From the NCBI GenBank assembly GCA_902612605.1, contig CACMDY010000001.1, forward strand, positions 62,001 through 126,000: a stretch of DNA of 64,000 nt, in the 5' to 3' direction. Of the stretch, positions 7,466 through 16,757 are shown in pieces (positions within the stretch are counted from its first letter, which is position 1; each line of letters starts with the position of its first letter). The notes under the pieces are model-generated. The model made no database searches. It was not told the DNA's origin and saw nothing but the letters and a program-made list of their open reading frames with translations. The position numbers and the translations under genes were made by a program. This stretch comes from an uncultured Pelagibacteraceae bacterium. Lineage in GTDB: Bacteria > Pseudomonadota > Alphaproteobacteria > Pelagibacterales > Pelagibacteraceae.

Positions 7466-8923
7466 ATGAATTCCATTGTAATTGGATCAGGTTTTGGTGG
7501 TATGGCGGCAGCTCTTAGACTTCGAGCAAAAGGTCATAAAGTTACTTTAATTGAAAAACAAAAAGATTTAGGTGGAAGAGCGAGAGTATTTAAAAGTAAT
7601 GGGTTTACTTATGATGGTGGACCAACTGTAATAACTGCTCCTTATTTAATTTATGAAATTTTTAAACTTTTTAATAAAAATCCAGATGATTATATAAAAA
7701 TAAAAGATTTAGATACTTGGTACAGATTTGTTTTCGAAGATGGAAGCCATTTTGATTACTCAGCTGATGAAAAGAAAATGGAAGAACAGATTGCAATAAT
7801 TAATCATAAAGATGTTGTGGGTTACAGAAATTTACTTAAATTTACAAAAAAAATATTTGATAAGGGTTATTCAGAATTATCAGATGTGCCATTTGATAAA
7901 CCTTCATTTATGTTTAGGCAAATTCCTGCATTGCTAAGTTTAAAAAGTTATAAATCTGTTTATTCTTTGGTTAGTGGTTTTATTGAAAATGAAAAATTAA
8001 GAAGGCTATTTAGTATGCACCCATTATTGGTGGGTGGAAACCCTTTTACTACAACCTCTATATATGGATTAATTTTGTATTTAGAAAAAAAATGGGGGAT
8101 TCATTATTCTATGGGTGGAACGGGACAAATCATAAAAGGTTTTGAGAAATTGATGTTAGAAGAAGATGTTACAATTATTAAAGGTAAAGAAGTTAAAAAC
8201 TTGCTTACAAAAAATAAAAGAGTTGTCGGGGTTGTGACAAGTGAAGATGAGGAAATTAAAGCAGATAACGTTGTTTGTAATGCAGATCCTCCCGGTGTTT
8301 ATTCAAAAATGCTAAATAATCAAAAATATAACACCTTATTTAATTGGAAGATAAATAGAATGGAATATTCAATGGGATTGTTTGTTTATTATTTTGGAAC
8401 AAAGAAAAAATACGAAAATGTTGAACATCATACCATAAAGTTTGGCGATAAGTACAAAGAACACTTGGATGATATATTTGTAAACAAAAAATTAAATAAC
8501 GATATAAGCTATTACCTACATAGGCCTACCGCGACTGACTCGAGTATGGCACCAAAAGACCATGATTGCTTTTATGTATTAGTGCCTGTACCTAATAATA
8601 AATCAGGAATAAACTGGTCAATCGAAGGTGAGAATCTAAAAAAACTTGTGATAGATAAAATGGAAAAAAGTTTATTACCTAACTTAAGAGAAAATATTGT
8701 AGATGATTTTTATTTAACTCCTGATTATTTTGAGAATGAATTAAACACAAAATATGGCTCTGGGTTTTCAATTCAGCCAAAATTTTCTCAATCAGCATAC
8801 TTTAGATTTCATAATAAATCTGAGGTTTATGACGGTTTATATTTTGTTGGAGCGGGCACTCATCCTGGAGCTGGTGTTCCGGGGGTCCTATCATCCGCAA
8901 AGGTCTTAGATAAAATTTTGTAA
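7466..8923 (+). CDS. crtI: Phytoene desaturase (CrtI family)
   Basis: FAD enzyme converting phytoene to lycopene in carotenoid synthesis. The N terminus has the dinucleotide fold IVIGSGFGGMAAALRLRAKG, and the C terminus has the CrtI signature GLYFVGAGTHPGAGVPGVLSS in two halves around residue 465. Length (485 aa) is normal for the family. It opens a four-gene cluster whose next three members overlap end to start, so the pathway is made as one unit. The FAD position and the C-terminal signature make confusion with a CrtN/CrtD relative possible, but the neighbours favour CrtI. Confidence 0.94.
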   Translation: MNSIVIGSGFGGMAAALRLRAKGHKVTLIEKQKDLGGRARVFKSNGFTYDGGPTVITAPYLIYEIFKLFNKNPDDYIKIKDLDTWYRFVFEDGSHFDYSADEKKMEEQIAIINHKDVVGYRNLLKFTKKIFDKGYSELSDVPFDKPSFMFRQIPALLSLKSYKSVYSLVSGFIENEKLRRLFSMHPLLVGGNPFTTTSIYGLILYLEKKWGIHYSMGGTGQIIKGFEKLMLEEDVTIIKGKEVKNLLTKNKRVVGVVTSEDEEIKADNVVCNADPPGVYSKMLNNQKYNTLFNWKINRMEYSMGLFVYYFGTKKKYENVEHHTIKFGDKYKEHLDDIFVNKKLNNDISYYLHRPTATDSSMAPKDHDCFYVLVPVPNNKSGINWSIEGENLKKLVIDKMEKSLLPNLRENIVDDFYLTPDYFENELNTKYGSGFSIQPKFSQSAYFRFHNKSEVYDGLYFVGAGTHPGAGVPGVLSSAKVLDKIL

Positions 8924-9774
8924 TGAATGAACAAAATTATTTGTCGATATACGCTAAATCTTTTAATTGGGCAGGTTTCTTTTTACCAAAACAAGTCTAC
9001 TCTGATTGCTCTGATTTGTACGATTTTTGTAGATACATAGACAATATAGCAGATGAAAAAGGTGATCTTGATACGAAATTAAAAAATTTCAATACTTTCA
9101 AAGAAGATTTCAAATTAAAAAATGAAAATAACCAAATAATTAAAAATATGTGGGCTTTAATAAATAAATTTGGAATATCACAAAAAATAATTGATGATTT
9201 ATTCGATGGCGTCGAGGCTGATATAAAATCAAAAGTAGAAATCAACACTGACAAAGATCTATATGTTTATTCATATAGAGTGGCTGGAACAGTTGGATTA
9301 ATGATGGCAAAAATTTTAAATGTCAAAGAAAGATCAGCACTTTTAGGAGCTATTGACTTAGGTATTGCAATGCAATTAACTAATATTTCAAGAGATGTTA
9401 TTGAAGATGAAAGCAATAATAGGTTTTATATAAAAAAGAATTTTGATGAAATTAAAAGAATTCTAAAAATCGCTGACAAGTTTTATAATAATTCTTTTAT
9501 ATCAATCAAAAAAATTCCATTCTTTTTAAGATTTTCGATTTTGGTTGCAAGACGAGTATATAGACAAATTGGAAATGAAATCTTAAAAAAAGGAAACTTA
9601 GAAAATTATAATAAATCAGGAAAAATTTATGTAAACAATTTAGGAAAAGCCTTACATACAGTGCTATCTATTGGTGATTTAATTAAATTATATTTTGTAA
9701 AAAAAGATAAAAAACTTACAATAAAAGAGCATGAGATAATAATGCAAGATATTGAGTATAATGAAAGATTTTGA
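8923..9774 (+). CDS. crtB: Phytoene synthase
   Basis: Condenses two geranylgeranyl diphosphates into phytoene. The two aspartate-rich metal-binding motifs of the squalene/phytoene synthase fold are present: DFCRYIDNIADEKG (about residues 31-44) and QLTNISRDVIEDESNNRFYI (about residue 150). The chain is 283 aa, normal for CrtB. The start codon shares a base with the crtI stop (TAATG). No crtE (GGPP synthase) lies in this window, so the precursor must come from a gene elsewhere. Confidence 0.94.
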   Translation: MNEQNYLSIYAKSFNWAGFFLPKQVYSDCSDLYDFCRYIDNIADEKGDLDTKLKNFNTFKEDFKLKNENNQIIKNMWALINKFGISQKIIDDLFDGVEADIKSKVEINTDKDLYVYSYRVAGTVGLMMAKILNVKERSALLGAIDLGIAMQLTNISRDVIEDESNNRFYIKKNFDEIKRILKIADKFYNNSFISIKKIPFFLRFSILVARRVYRQIGNEILKKGNLENYNKSGKIYVNNLGKALHTVLSIGDLIKLYFVKKDKKLTIKEHEIIMQDIEYNERF

Positions 9775-10828
9775 TTACATAATAATTGGAGGTGGCTGTG
9801 CAGGTTTAACATTGGCTTATGAGTTAGAGTATCACGATAAACTTAAAAATAAGACTTTAGCAATTATTGAAAAAAGAGATGAATATAAAAGAGATAAAAC
9901 TTGGTCATATTGGAAAACTGTACCTCACAAGTTTGATGACTGTGTAAAAAAAAGGTGGAAAGATTATACAATAAATTTTAAAGGAAACGTTGAATATAAA
10001 GATTGTAAAGAAACTCCTTACGAAAGTATTGATAGTGGACTATTCTACAAAAAAATTTTAAATAAAATCAATAAAAATCCAAATATTCAGTTCTTTAAAG
10101 ATATTAGTGAAGTAAATACAGAAAACGCAATTTTATTTAACAGTTTGCCAAATCTTGATAATAAAGACTCAAATTTATGGCAACACTTTCAAGGTGTTGA
10201 GATTGAAACTGAAAAAGATTTTTTTGATGATCAAATAATGAATTTAATGGACTTTGATTGTGATCAAAAAAAAAGTGTTCATTTTTTCTATACACTACCC
10301 TATTCAAAAAAATCAGCTTTAATTGAAACCACGTGGCTTTCAAAAATGGAAGATGATAGTGAGAAAGATTATGATAAACAAATTACTGATTACATAGAAA
10401 ACACTTTAAAATTAAAAAAATATAAAATTAATTATAAAGAAGTTGGGGCCATACCATTATTTTATCCAAAATTTAAAAACGATAAAAATACGATTAATAT
10501 TGGAACTGCTGGAGGTATGACGCGTTTAAGTACTGGCTATACTTTCCTAAATATTCAAGAACAAGCAGAATATATTACCCAAAACATTGATAAAATAACC
10601 CAAACTAGAGCTTTCAATATAAAAAGTAAGTATAAGTTTTTAGATAATGTTTTTTTGAAAGTCCTAGCTGAAAAGCCAGAGATCATGCCAAATATTTTCT
10701 TCAAAATGTTTAAAAGCAAGTCAAAAACAGTAATAAATTTCCTCTCCAATAAAAGTAATATTTTTGAGGACTTATCCATTATATTAAAGATGCCAAAATG
10801 GATTTTTATTAAAGCTGTATTTAAATAA
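9761..10828 (+). CDS. crtY: Lycopene beta-cyclase
   Basis: Flavoprotein that closes both ends of lycopene to make beta-carotene. It begins with FDYIIIGGGCAGLTLAYELE, a Rossmann FAD motif, and carries the CrtY-like stretch RDKTWSYWKTVPH near residue 45. A second conserved block, GAIPLFYP followed by NIGTAGGMTRLSTGYTF, lies at about 230-265. I chose the ATG at 9761 (355 aa) over a TTG three codons upstream. It overlaps crtB by 14 bases and shares TAATG with the next gene. Confidence 0.9.
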   Translation: MKDFDYIIIGGGCAGLTLAYELEYHDKLKNKTLAIIEKRDEYKRDKTWSYWKTVPHKFDDCVKKRWKDYTINFKGNVEYKDCKETPYESIDSGLFYKKILNKINKNPNIQFFKDISEVNTENAILFNSLPNLDNKDSNLWQHFQGVEIETEKDFFDDQIMNLMDFDCDQKKSVHFFYTLPYSKKSALIETTWLSKMEDDSEKDYDKQITDYIENTLKLKKYKINYKEVGAIPLFYPKFKNDKNTINIGTAGGMTRLSTGYTFLNIQEQAEYITQNIDKITQTRAFNIKSKYKFLDNVFLKVLAEKPEIMPNIFFKMFKSKSKTVINFLSNKSNIFEDLSIILKMPKWIFIKAVFK

Positions 10829-11721
10829 TGATCAACAAAATAAATTTTTTTCATTCTATTATTTTTTTTAATATCTGTATTTTTTTTTCTGCCTTTGAGG
10901 TATTGAGAGATAATTCGTTTATACTTTTTAGTTTTTTTTTAATTCTTACAATTGGTATCTCTCACGGTGCGCTGGATCATGAAAAAGGTAAAAAACTTTT
11001 AAAAATTTATAAAATTAAAAATACAGAAGTGTTCTATATAACTTATATAGGTATTGCTATTTTTGTTATTTTAATTTGGATTTTAAGTCCAATGTTGTTG
11101 CTTTCGCTTTTTTTAATAGTTGCAGCATATCATTTTGGCAAAGAGGATAGTGACTTTATCGAAACAAATAATGCTAATTTTTTAGAAATTTTTTATTTCA
11201 TTAAAGGATCATTAGTTATTTCAGCACCCTTATTGTTTCATAAAGCTGAGACAATCGAAATTTTTAAAATGTTAAACTTTTCAATAGACGAAAATATTGT
11301 GGCTAATAATTTTTTAATTTCTTTAGTTATATTTTCAGTGCTAAGTAATTTTCTTATATATAGAGGTAATAATAATGATTTAAGATCAATTCTTTTTTTA
11401 GATAGTTTTTCAATAATTATTTTAAACTATTTTTTTAACCCTATATTGGCTTTCACAATTTATTTCTGCTTTCTTCATTCTATAAGACACTCACTAAGTT
11501 TAATTAGTGAAATAAATAAAAATTTGATGAAAGGATTTCCTATTTTTTTACGAAAAATTATTCCACTTACAGTAATCACAGCAATAATGTATTTAATAGT
11601 TTTTTATTTTATTTCAGAAAAATTTGGTATAGATGAAAGTATTATTAAAATAATATTTGTTGGATTGGCTTCATTGACCTTTCCTCATATTTTACTTGAA
11701 TTCATGGTAGAAAAAAAATGA
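10828..11721 (+). CDS. blh: Brp/Blh-type beta-carotene 15,15'-dioxygenase
   Basis: Integral membrane enzyme that cleaves beta-carotene to retinal, the rhodopsin chromophore. The 297-residue chain is almost all hydrophobic helices. It has the family's His-containing motifs: GISHGALDHEKGKKL (about residue 47), AAYHFGKEDSDF (about 102), FCFLHSIRHSLSL (about 215) and SLTFPHILLEF near the end. These histidines bind the active-site iron. Its place after crtI-crtB-crtY implies retinal production for a proteorhodopsin. No rhodopsin gene is in the window. Confidence 0.93.
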   Translation: MINKINFFHSIIFFNICIFFSAFEVLRDNSFILFSFFLILTIGISHGALDHEKGKKLLKIYKIKNTEVFYITYIGIAIFVILIWILSPMLLLSLFLIVAAYHFGKEDSDFIETNNANFLEIFYFIKGSLVISAPLLFHKAETIEIFKMLNFSIDENIVANNFLISLVIFSVLSNFLIYRGNNNDLRSILFLDSFSIIILNYFFNPILAFTIYFCFLHSIRHSLSLISEINKNLMKGFPIFLRKIIPLTVITAIMYLIVFYFISEKFGIDESIIKIIFVGLASLTFPHILLEFMVEKK

Positions 11722-11888
11722 AAAATAAAACTATAAATCTAATTGGATGGATATTGTTCATTATATCTTCAATTGGCTTCATCATCTCAAGTGTAGGAAG
11801 TTTTTGGGCTATGTTCGGAAGCTTATTTTTTTTTATTGCTTGTATAGTATTTTTAATTCCGTTTTTTAAAAAGGATGAAAATGAGTAA
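11718..11888 (+). CDS. Small two-helix membrane protein, unknown function
   Basis: A 56-residue frame starts with an ATG that overlaps the blh stop (ATGA) and ends 8 bases inside the ispH start region. It encodes MKNKTINLIGWILFIISS, then a Gly/Ser turn, then GSLFFFIACIVFLIPFFKKDE: two hydrophobic helices and a charged tail. The tight coupling on both sides and the clean hydrophobic pattern argue that it is real. I do not recognise a family. The position suggests a role beside Blh in the membrane, but that is only inference. Confidence 0.6.
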   Translation: MKNKTINLIGWILFIISSIGFIISSVGSFWAMFGSLFFFIACIVFLIPFFKKDENE

Positions 11889-12825
11889 CAAAAATTTAAA
11901 AATTTATTTAGCTGCACCAAGAGGGTTTTGCGCAGGAGTTGATAGAGCAATTGAAATTGTAAAAAAGAGTATAGATAAATTTGGTGCCCCAGTTTATGTG
12001 AGACACGAAATTGTACATAACAAACATGTTGTAGAAAGTTTAAAAAAAATAGGAGCGATATTTGTTGAAGAATTAGATGAAATCAAAGATAAGTCTAGAC
12101 CAGTTATATTCTCAGCACATGGAGTGCCAAAATCTGTTCCAGAGGAAGCTTCTAATTTAAATATGATGTTTGTAGATGCAACGTGTCCTCTAGTATCTAA
12201 AGTTCATAGAGAAGCAGAAAACTTAAACAAACAAGGTCATCATATATTATTAATAGGACACAAAAACCATCCAGAAGTCATAGGAACTATGGGTCAATTA
12301 CCAAAAGGTTCAATAGATTTGATAGAAAATATTGAGGATGCAAATAAGTATGAAAATATCTCAAATAAACAGCTATCTTTCATAACTCAAACAACACTCT
12401 CTGTAGATGATACCAAAGATATAATTGCAGCTTTAAAATCTAAATATCCAGATATTAAAGAACCTAAAAAAGATGACATATGTTATGCAACAACAAATAG
12501 ACAATCCGCAGTTAAAGAAATAGCAGATAAATGTGATATGTTTTTTGTAATAGGAAGTAGAAATTCATCTAACTCGGTAAGATTAGTTGAGGTTGCTAAA
12601 AACTCTGGTTGCAATTCTGCTGAGTTAATACACTCAGAAAGTCCAGTGCCAATAGATAAAATTAAAGGATGTAATACAATTGGAATTTCATCAGGTGCTT
12701 CAGCACCAGAAATACTTGTTGAAAAATTTATAGCAGAGTTAAAAGATCAATTTACAGTCAACATAGAAGAAGTTGAAATCGTAAAAGAAAATATTACTTT
12801 TAAAATTCCTGGAAAATTAAATTAA
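11881..12825 (+). CDS. ispH: 4-hydroxy-3-methylbut-2-enyl diphosphate reductase
   Basis: Last step of the non-mevalonate isoprenoid pathway, giving IPP and DMAPP. The three cluster-binding cysteines are in APRGFCAGVDRAI (about residue 17), VDATCPLVSKVHRE (about 101) and DDICYATTNRQ (about 202). The conserved GHKNHPEV and SSNSVRL motifs are also present. I prefer the ATG at 11881 (MSNKNLKIYLAAP); another ATG lies two codons upstream. Its product feeds the carotenoid genes directly upstream, so the grouping makes metabolic sense. Confidence 0.96.
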   Translation: MSNKNLKIYLAAPRGFCAGVDRAIEIVKKSIDKFGAPVYVRHEIVHNKHVVESLKKIGAIFVEELDEIKDKSRPVIFSAHGVPKSVPEEASNLNMMFVDATCPLVSKVHREAENLNKQGHHILLIGHKNHPEVIGTMGQLPKGSIDLIENIEDANKYENISNKQLSFITQTTLSVDDTKDIIAALKSKYPDIKEPKKDDICYATTNRQSAVKEIADKCDMFFVIGSRNSSNSVRLVEVAKNSGCNSAELIHSESPVPIDKIKGCNTIGISSGASAPEILVEKFIAELKDQFTVNIEEVEIVKENITFKIPGKLN

Positions 12826-13790
12826 TGGCTGTTTATACTAAAATAAATAACAAGCAGATAAAATTTATCGAGAGGAAATATAATATTGGAAAAATAGAAA
12901 ATTATTCAGGTATAAAAAAAGGTATTGAAAATACCAACTTCCTTTTAAAGACAAAGAAAAATAAATATATTTTAACTATTTACGAAAAAAGAGTTCAGAA
13001 AAAAGATCTCCCATTTTTTGTTAATCTTATGTCTGGTCTATCTAAATTAAAAGTAAAATGTCCAGTTCCTATAAAAGACAAAAACGGCAAATATTTATTT
13101 AATTTAAAAAATAAAAAAGCTTGTATTGTCAGTTTCTTGGAAGGAAAAGATAAAGAACAACTAAATAATAAGGATTGTTTTATAGTTGGAAGAAATGCTG
13201 CACTTCTTCATAAAGCTTCAAAAAAATTAAAATTATATAGAAAAAATTCTCTATCGATAAATTCATGGGGTTCAATTCTAAATAAAATAGATAATAAAAT
13301 TAATAAATTGTCAAAAAACTTAAAAGATTTAATGAAAGACGATTTAAGAGATATCAAAAGAAAATGGCCTAAAAAAATGCCAAATGGAATAATTCATAGC
13401 GATCTTTTTATTGATAATATTTTTTTCAATAAAGGTAAATTTCATGGATTTATAGATTTTTATTTTTCAGCTAATGATTTTCTATCTTATGAATTAGCAA
13501 CTTGCATTAATGCTTTATGCTTTAAAAAAAAAAATAGAAAATTTGTATTAGATAAAAAAAGATCTTCAAATATATTAAAGGGCTATCAATCTGTTAGAAA
13601 ATTAAGTGAAATTGAAAAAAGAAATTTAAATACATTATGTAGAGGATCAGCTTTAAGATATCTTTTGACTAGATCTTATGATTATTTAAATACTCCTAAA
13701 AATGCTGTCATTAAAATCAAAGATCCAAAGGAGTATATAGATAAGTTGAATTTTCATAGAAATCTGAGCTCATTTAAGGATTATTCTTGA
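12825..13790 (+). CDS. thrB: Homoserine kinase type II
   Basis: Phosphorylates homoserine for threonine synthesis. The fold is that of aminoglycoside phosphotransferases: the catalytic loop GIIHSDLFIDNIFF and metal-binding GFIDFYFSANDFLSYELA lie at about residues 190-225. The opening GIKKGIENTNFLLKT is typical of the alphaproteobacterial ThrB, which differs from the GHMP-type enzyme. At 321 aa it is full length. The ispH-thrB-rnhA order is common in alphaproteobacteria. Threonine synthase is encoded nearby on the other strand. Confidence 0.9.
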   Translation: MAVYTKINNKQIKFIERKYNIGKIENYSGIKKGIENTNFLLKTKKNKYILTIYEKRVQKKDLPFFVNLMSGLSKLKVKCPVPIKDKNGKYLFNLKNKKACIVSFLEGKDKEQLNNKDCFIVGRNAALLHKASKKLKLYRKNSLSINSWGSILNKIDNKINKLSKNLKDLMKDDLRDIKRKWPKKMPNGIIHSDLFIDNIFFNKGKFHGFIDFYFSANDFLSYELATCINALCFKKKNRKFVLDKKRSSNILKGYQSVRKLSEIEKRNLNTLCRGSALRYLLTRSYDYLNTPKNAVIKIKDPKEYIDKLNFHRNLSSFKDYS

Positions 13791-14212
13791 TGATTAAAAT
13801 TTACACAGATGGTTCATGCATTGGAAATCCAGGAAATGGTGGTTGGGCTGCAATTATTATTGAAAATGGAAGGAAAACTCAAATTAAAGGAAGCGAAAAA
13901 GAAACAACAAATAATCAAATGGAATTGCTTGCCCCCATTAAAGCTTTAAAAAAAATTCCAAAAGGAAGCAAAGTTCAAATATTTACAGATTCTAAATATG
14001 TAAAATCTGGAATAACAGAATGGATACATAATTGGAAAAAAAATGGTTGGAAAACTGCAAATAAAAAAGAAGTTAAGAATAAAGAACTTTGGACAGAATT
14101 AGATAACCTATCAAATACATTTGAGATTAAATGGAGTTGGGTAAAAGCACATTCAACTGACAAACTTAATAATGAAGTCGATTTATTAGCAAGGTCTTCT
14201 GCAACAATTTAG
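13790..14212 (+). CDS. rnhA: Ribonuclease HI
   Basis: Degrades the RNA strand of RNA-DNA hybrids. The four acidic active-site residues are visible: Asp in IYTDGSCIGNPG, Glu in NNQMELLAP, Asp in IFTDSKYVKSGI and Asp in NNEVDLLAR. A basic handle region, WKKNGWKTANKKEVKN, is also present. The protein is 140 aa from the ATG at 13790, which shares bases with the thrB stop (TGATG). A TTG one codon upstream also keeps the frame open but is less likely. Confidence 0.95.
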   Translation: MIKIYTDGSCIGNPGNGGWAAIIIENGRKTQIKGSEKETTNNQMELLAPIKALKKIPKGSKVQIFTDSKYVKSGITEWIHNWKKNGWKTANKKEVKNKELWTELDNLSNTFEIKWSWVKAHSTDKLNNEVDLLARSSATI

Positions 14213-14242
14213 CTACACCTGGCAACAGAACTGCCCTACTAA

Positions 14243-14728
14243 TTATAATAAATCCAAAATACCCTCTGCTGAAGATAAACCGCATTGTTTAGTCTCTTTC
14301 TCAACTTGAATATCAATCACTTCTAAGTTTTGAATAACCATCGCGTAACGATTTGAACGAATACCCATTCCTTTTGAATTTCTATCTACTTCAGCGCCAA
14401 TTGCTTTCGTAAATAATAGATAAGGATCTGACAACATTGTAATTTTGCCAGCTGCATTGTTTGCTTCTCCCCAAGCATTCATAACAAATGGATCATTTAC
14501 AGATAAACAAAATATATTATCTATTCCTTTAGCTTTTATTTTATCAGTATTAGCTACATAGCCAGGAAGATGGAGTTTTGAACAAGTTGAAGTAAAAGCT
14601 CCAGGTAATCCAAACAACACTACTTTGCCATTTCCTAAAATATCTCTAATTTTGCTAGTTTGTGGTTCACCATCTATTAGATGAAAAATTTCTATATCTG
14701 GGATTTGATCTTTTATTTTTAATTTCAT
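14243..14728 (-). CDS. Peroxiredoxin, Prx5 type
   Basis: Thiol peroxidase of the AhpC/TSA superfamily. The peroxidatic cysteine is in PGAFTSTCSKLHLPGY at about residue 49, the Prx5/PMP20 form of the PxxxTxxC motif. A possible resolving cysteine is in TKQCGLSSAE near the C terminus. The chain of 161 aa fits single-domain Prx5, with no fused glutaredoxin. It overlaps thrC by four bases (ATGA) at its start, so it lies at the tail of the thrC-cox operon. A link to respiratory oxidative stress is inferred. Confidence 0.9.
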   Translation of the reverse strand: MKLKIKDQIPDIEIFHLIDGEPQTSKIRDILGNGKVVLFGLPGAFTSTCSKLHLPGYVANTDKIKAKGIDNIFCLSVNDPFVMNAWGEANNAAGKITMLSDPYLLFTKAIGAEVDRNSKGMGIRSNRYAMVIQNLEVIDIQVEKETKQCGLSSAEGILDLL

Positions 14729-16098
14729 ATTGAGTTTATTATGTATTCTTTAACTTTGTTTATATCATTTGAAATAACCTCAAATTTTTCTTCTCTATCA
14801 TAAACATACTTAAGACTATCTGGTAAACTTTCAGTTTTTGAGATTGCATCTTCAATTGCTTTTGGAAATTTACAGGGGTGTGCTGTAGATAAAACAACAC
14901 AATTTTGTTCTAATCCAAGTTTTTTTGCAGCACCAATTCCAACTGCAGTATGTGGATCAACTACAACTTTATATTCTTTATTTATATCTTTTATCATTTG
15001 GATAGTTTCATTTTCATCTAACATTTGAGATGTAAAATTCTTTTTTATTTCATCTAAATCACTATTATCAATTTGATAAGTATTATTTTTTATTTTACTC
15101 ATCACATCTTTTGTAACGTCTGAATTGCAGTCTTTGACATCGTACAAAAGTCTCTCAAAGTTACTTGCTATCTGGATATCCATACTAGGAGTATTTGTTT
15201 CCTCAACTTTCTTTTGAGTATAATCTCCACCAGAAATTGCCCTATGAAGAATGTCATTTTTGTTTGTAGCTACAATAAGTTTATTAATTGGAAGTCCAAG
15301 TTTCTTTGCTAAATAACCAGCATAAATATCTCCAAAATTTCCAGTCGGAACAGAAAAAGACAGAGACTGTCCATTGCCTATTTTAAAGTAAGCATAAAAA
15401 TAATAAACAGCTTGAGCAACAATTCTTGCCCAATTAATTGAATTAACACCTGACATATTAATAGAGCTAGAGAATTTTTCATCATTAAACATTGATTTAA
15501 CTAGATTTTGACAGTCATCAAAATTTCCCTCAATAGCCATATTGAATACATTTTTTTCTTCATGGATTGTCATCAGTCTTCTCTGTACTGGTGAAATTCT
15601 GTTATTTGGATGTAATACAAAAACATTTAAATTCTTTTTTCCTTTTAAAGCATCAATAGCGGCTGCACCTGTGTCTCCTGAGGTTGCTACAATAATATTA
15701 ATTTTTTTTTGCTCATTTCCTAAGTGAAATTGATAAAAATTACCTATTAATTGCATTGCAATATCTTTAAAAGCAAGTGTTGGACCGTGATAGAGTTCTA
15801 AAACTTTTAAATTTCCTAAATCAGAGATTTTTACAACATCCTCTGCTCTAAAATTTGAGTAAGATTTTGATACTGTGGAAATTAATTCTTCTTTAGTCAT
15901 AAAATCACCAATAAATGGGAAAATTATTTCGGTTGCTAATTCATTGTAATTAAGACCACTAAGTTTATTTAATTCATCTTTACTAAATGGTTTGATTGAC
16001 TTTGGTACAAAAAGACCCCCATCATCAGCTAAACCTTTTAGAAATACTTTTTTAAATGAAAAATGATCTGAATTATTTCTAGTGCTTATATATTCCAT
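14725..16098 (-). CDS. thrC: Threonine synthase
   Basis: PLP enzyme converting O-phosphohomoserine to threonine. The N terminus (YISTRNNSDHFSFKKVFLKGLADDGGLFVP in two parts) is the long form of ThrC found in proteobacteria. The PLP lysine is in GPTLAFKDIAMQL at about residue 110, and the phosphate-binding loop is ATSGDTGAAAIDAL. Length (457 aa) is normal. The gene shares one base with the SURF1 stop upstream (TGATG) and overlaps peroxiredoxin downstream. Confidence 0.95.
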   Translation of the reverse strand: MEYISTRNNSDHFSFKKVFLKGLADDGGLFVPKSIKPFSKDELNKLSGLNYNELATEIIFPFIGDFMTKEELISTVSKSYSNFRAEDVVKISDLGNLKVLELYHGPTLAFKDIAMQLIGNFYQFHLGNEQKKINIIVATSGDTGAAAIDALKGKKNLNVFVLHPNNRISPVQRRLMTIHEEKNVFNMAIEGNFDDCQNLVKSMFNDEKFSSSINMSGVNSINWARIVAQAVYYFYAYFKIGNGQSLSFSVPTGNFGDIYAGYLAKKLGLPINKLIVATNKNDILHRAISGGDYTQKKVEETNTPSMDIQIASNFERLLYDVKDCNSDVTKDVMSKIKNNTYQIDNSDLDEIKKNFTSQMLDENETIQMIKDINKEYKVVVDPHTAVGIGAAKKLGLEQNCVVLSTAHPCKFPKAIEDAISKTESLPDSLKYVYDREEKFEVISNDINKVKEYIINSI

Positions 16099-16751
16099 CA
16101 GTAATTTTTTTTTCTAAAATATAAATATATTAAAAAAATGGAAACAGCTAATGAAAACCATGTAAGAGCATACTTTAAGTGGTTGTTTGAAATATTGGCT
16201 CCTATTTGTTTTGACTTAGGATAAATTCCTCCCTGCTTGCTAATATTGTTGATAATGAATGGAGAAAATTGTTTGCCGGTATAAGTCAATAAATCTTCAT
16301 CTTTAAGGGTGAACCAGTAATTCTTATTAACGTCATTATCCGGCTTAAAATAATTAAATTTGCTTTTTAATTTTAAAACTCCCTCGAATTTACTTTCATT
16401 TGAAACATACTTTTTAGATTTAAGGTCTCTTGGAACCCAACCCCGATTTATTAAATAGCTTTTATTGTTAATACTAACTGGATTTACAATGTCAAATCCT
16501 GGCTCTCCTTTTTCATTTAAGGAATATAAATAAATTATTTTTGAATTATCTAATATTCCTTCAAATTTGATTTTTTTAAAGTTAATTGGATTACTTCCAT
16601 TAAATTCTACTGGATCACTTTTTAAAGATTGGTCGATTGAATTTATTAAATCAAGCTTCCAGTTTAGTCTTATAATTTGCCAAGTACCTAATGCCAAAAA
16701 AACTAAAATAAAAAAGTATACAAAGATTGAAAAAGATAGCTTATTTTTCAA
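16098..16751 (-). CDS. SURF1 family cytochrome oxidase assembly protein
   Basis: A 217-residue inner-membrane protein needed to build cytochrome c oxidase. It has one membrane helix at each end (FVYFFILVFLALGTWQIIRL and LTWFSLAVSIFLIYLYF). The domain between them carries SURF1 signatures such as YLINRGWVPRD and GEPGFDIVNPV. The frame has no ATG at its start. The only start that keeps the first helix is a TTG at 16749-16751, six bases after the coxC stop, so a TTG start is likely. It sits at its usual place in the cox operon. Confidence 0.9.
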   Translation of the reverse strand: MKNKLSFSIFVYFFILVFLALGTWQIIRLNWKLDLINSIDQSLKSDPVEFNGSNPINFKKIKFEGILDNSKIIYLYSLNEKGEPGFDIVNPVSINNKSYLINRGWVPRDLKSKKYVSNESKFEGVLKLKSKFNYFKPDNDVNKNYWFTLKDEDLLTYTGKQFSPFIINNISKQGGIYPKSKQIGANISNNHLKYALTWFSLAVSIFLIYLYFRKKNY

Positions 16752-16757
16752 GAACTA

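Noticed and set aside
9752..9774. Overlap of crtB and crtY as a sign of fusion or frameshift
   Set aside because: Both genes are full length with their own motifs. A 14-base overlap is ordinary for this genome.
14213..14242. GGCA...TGCC inverted repeat between rnhA and peroxiredoxin as a terminator
   Set aside because: Only four base pairs and no T-tract; too weak to support.
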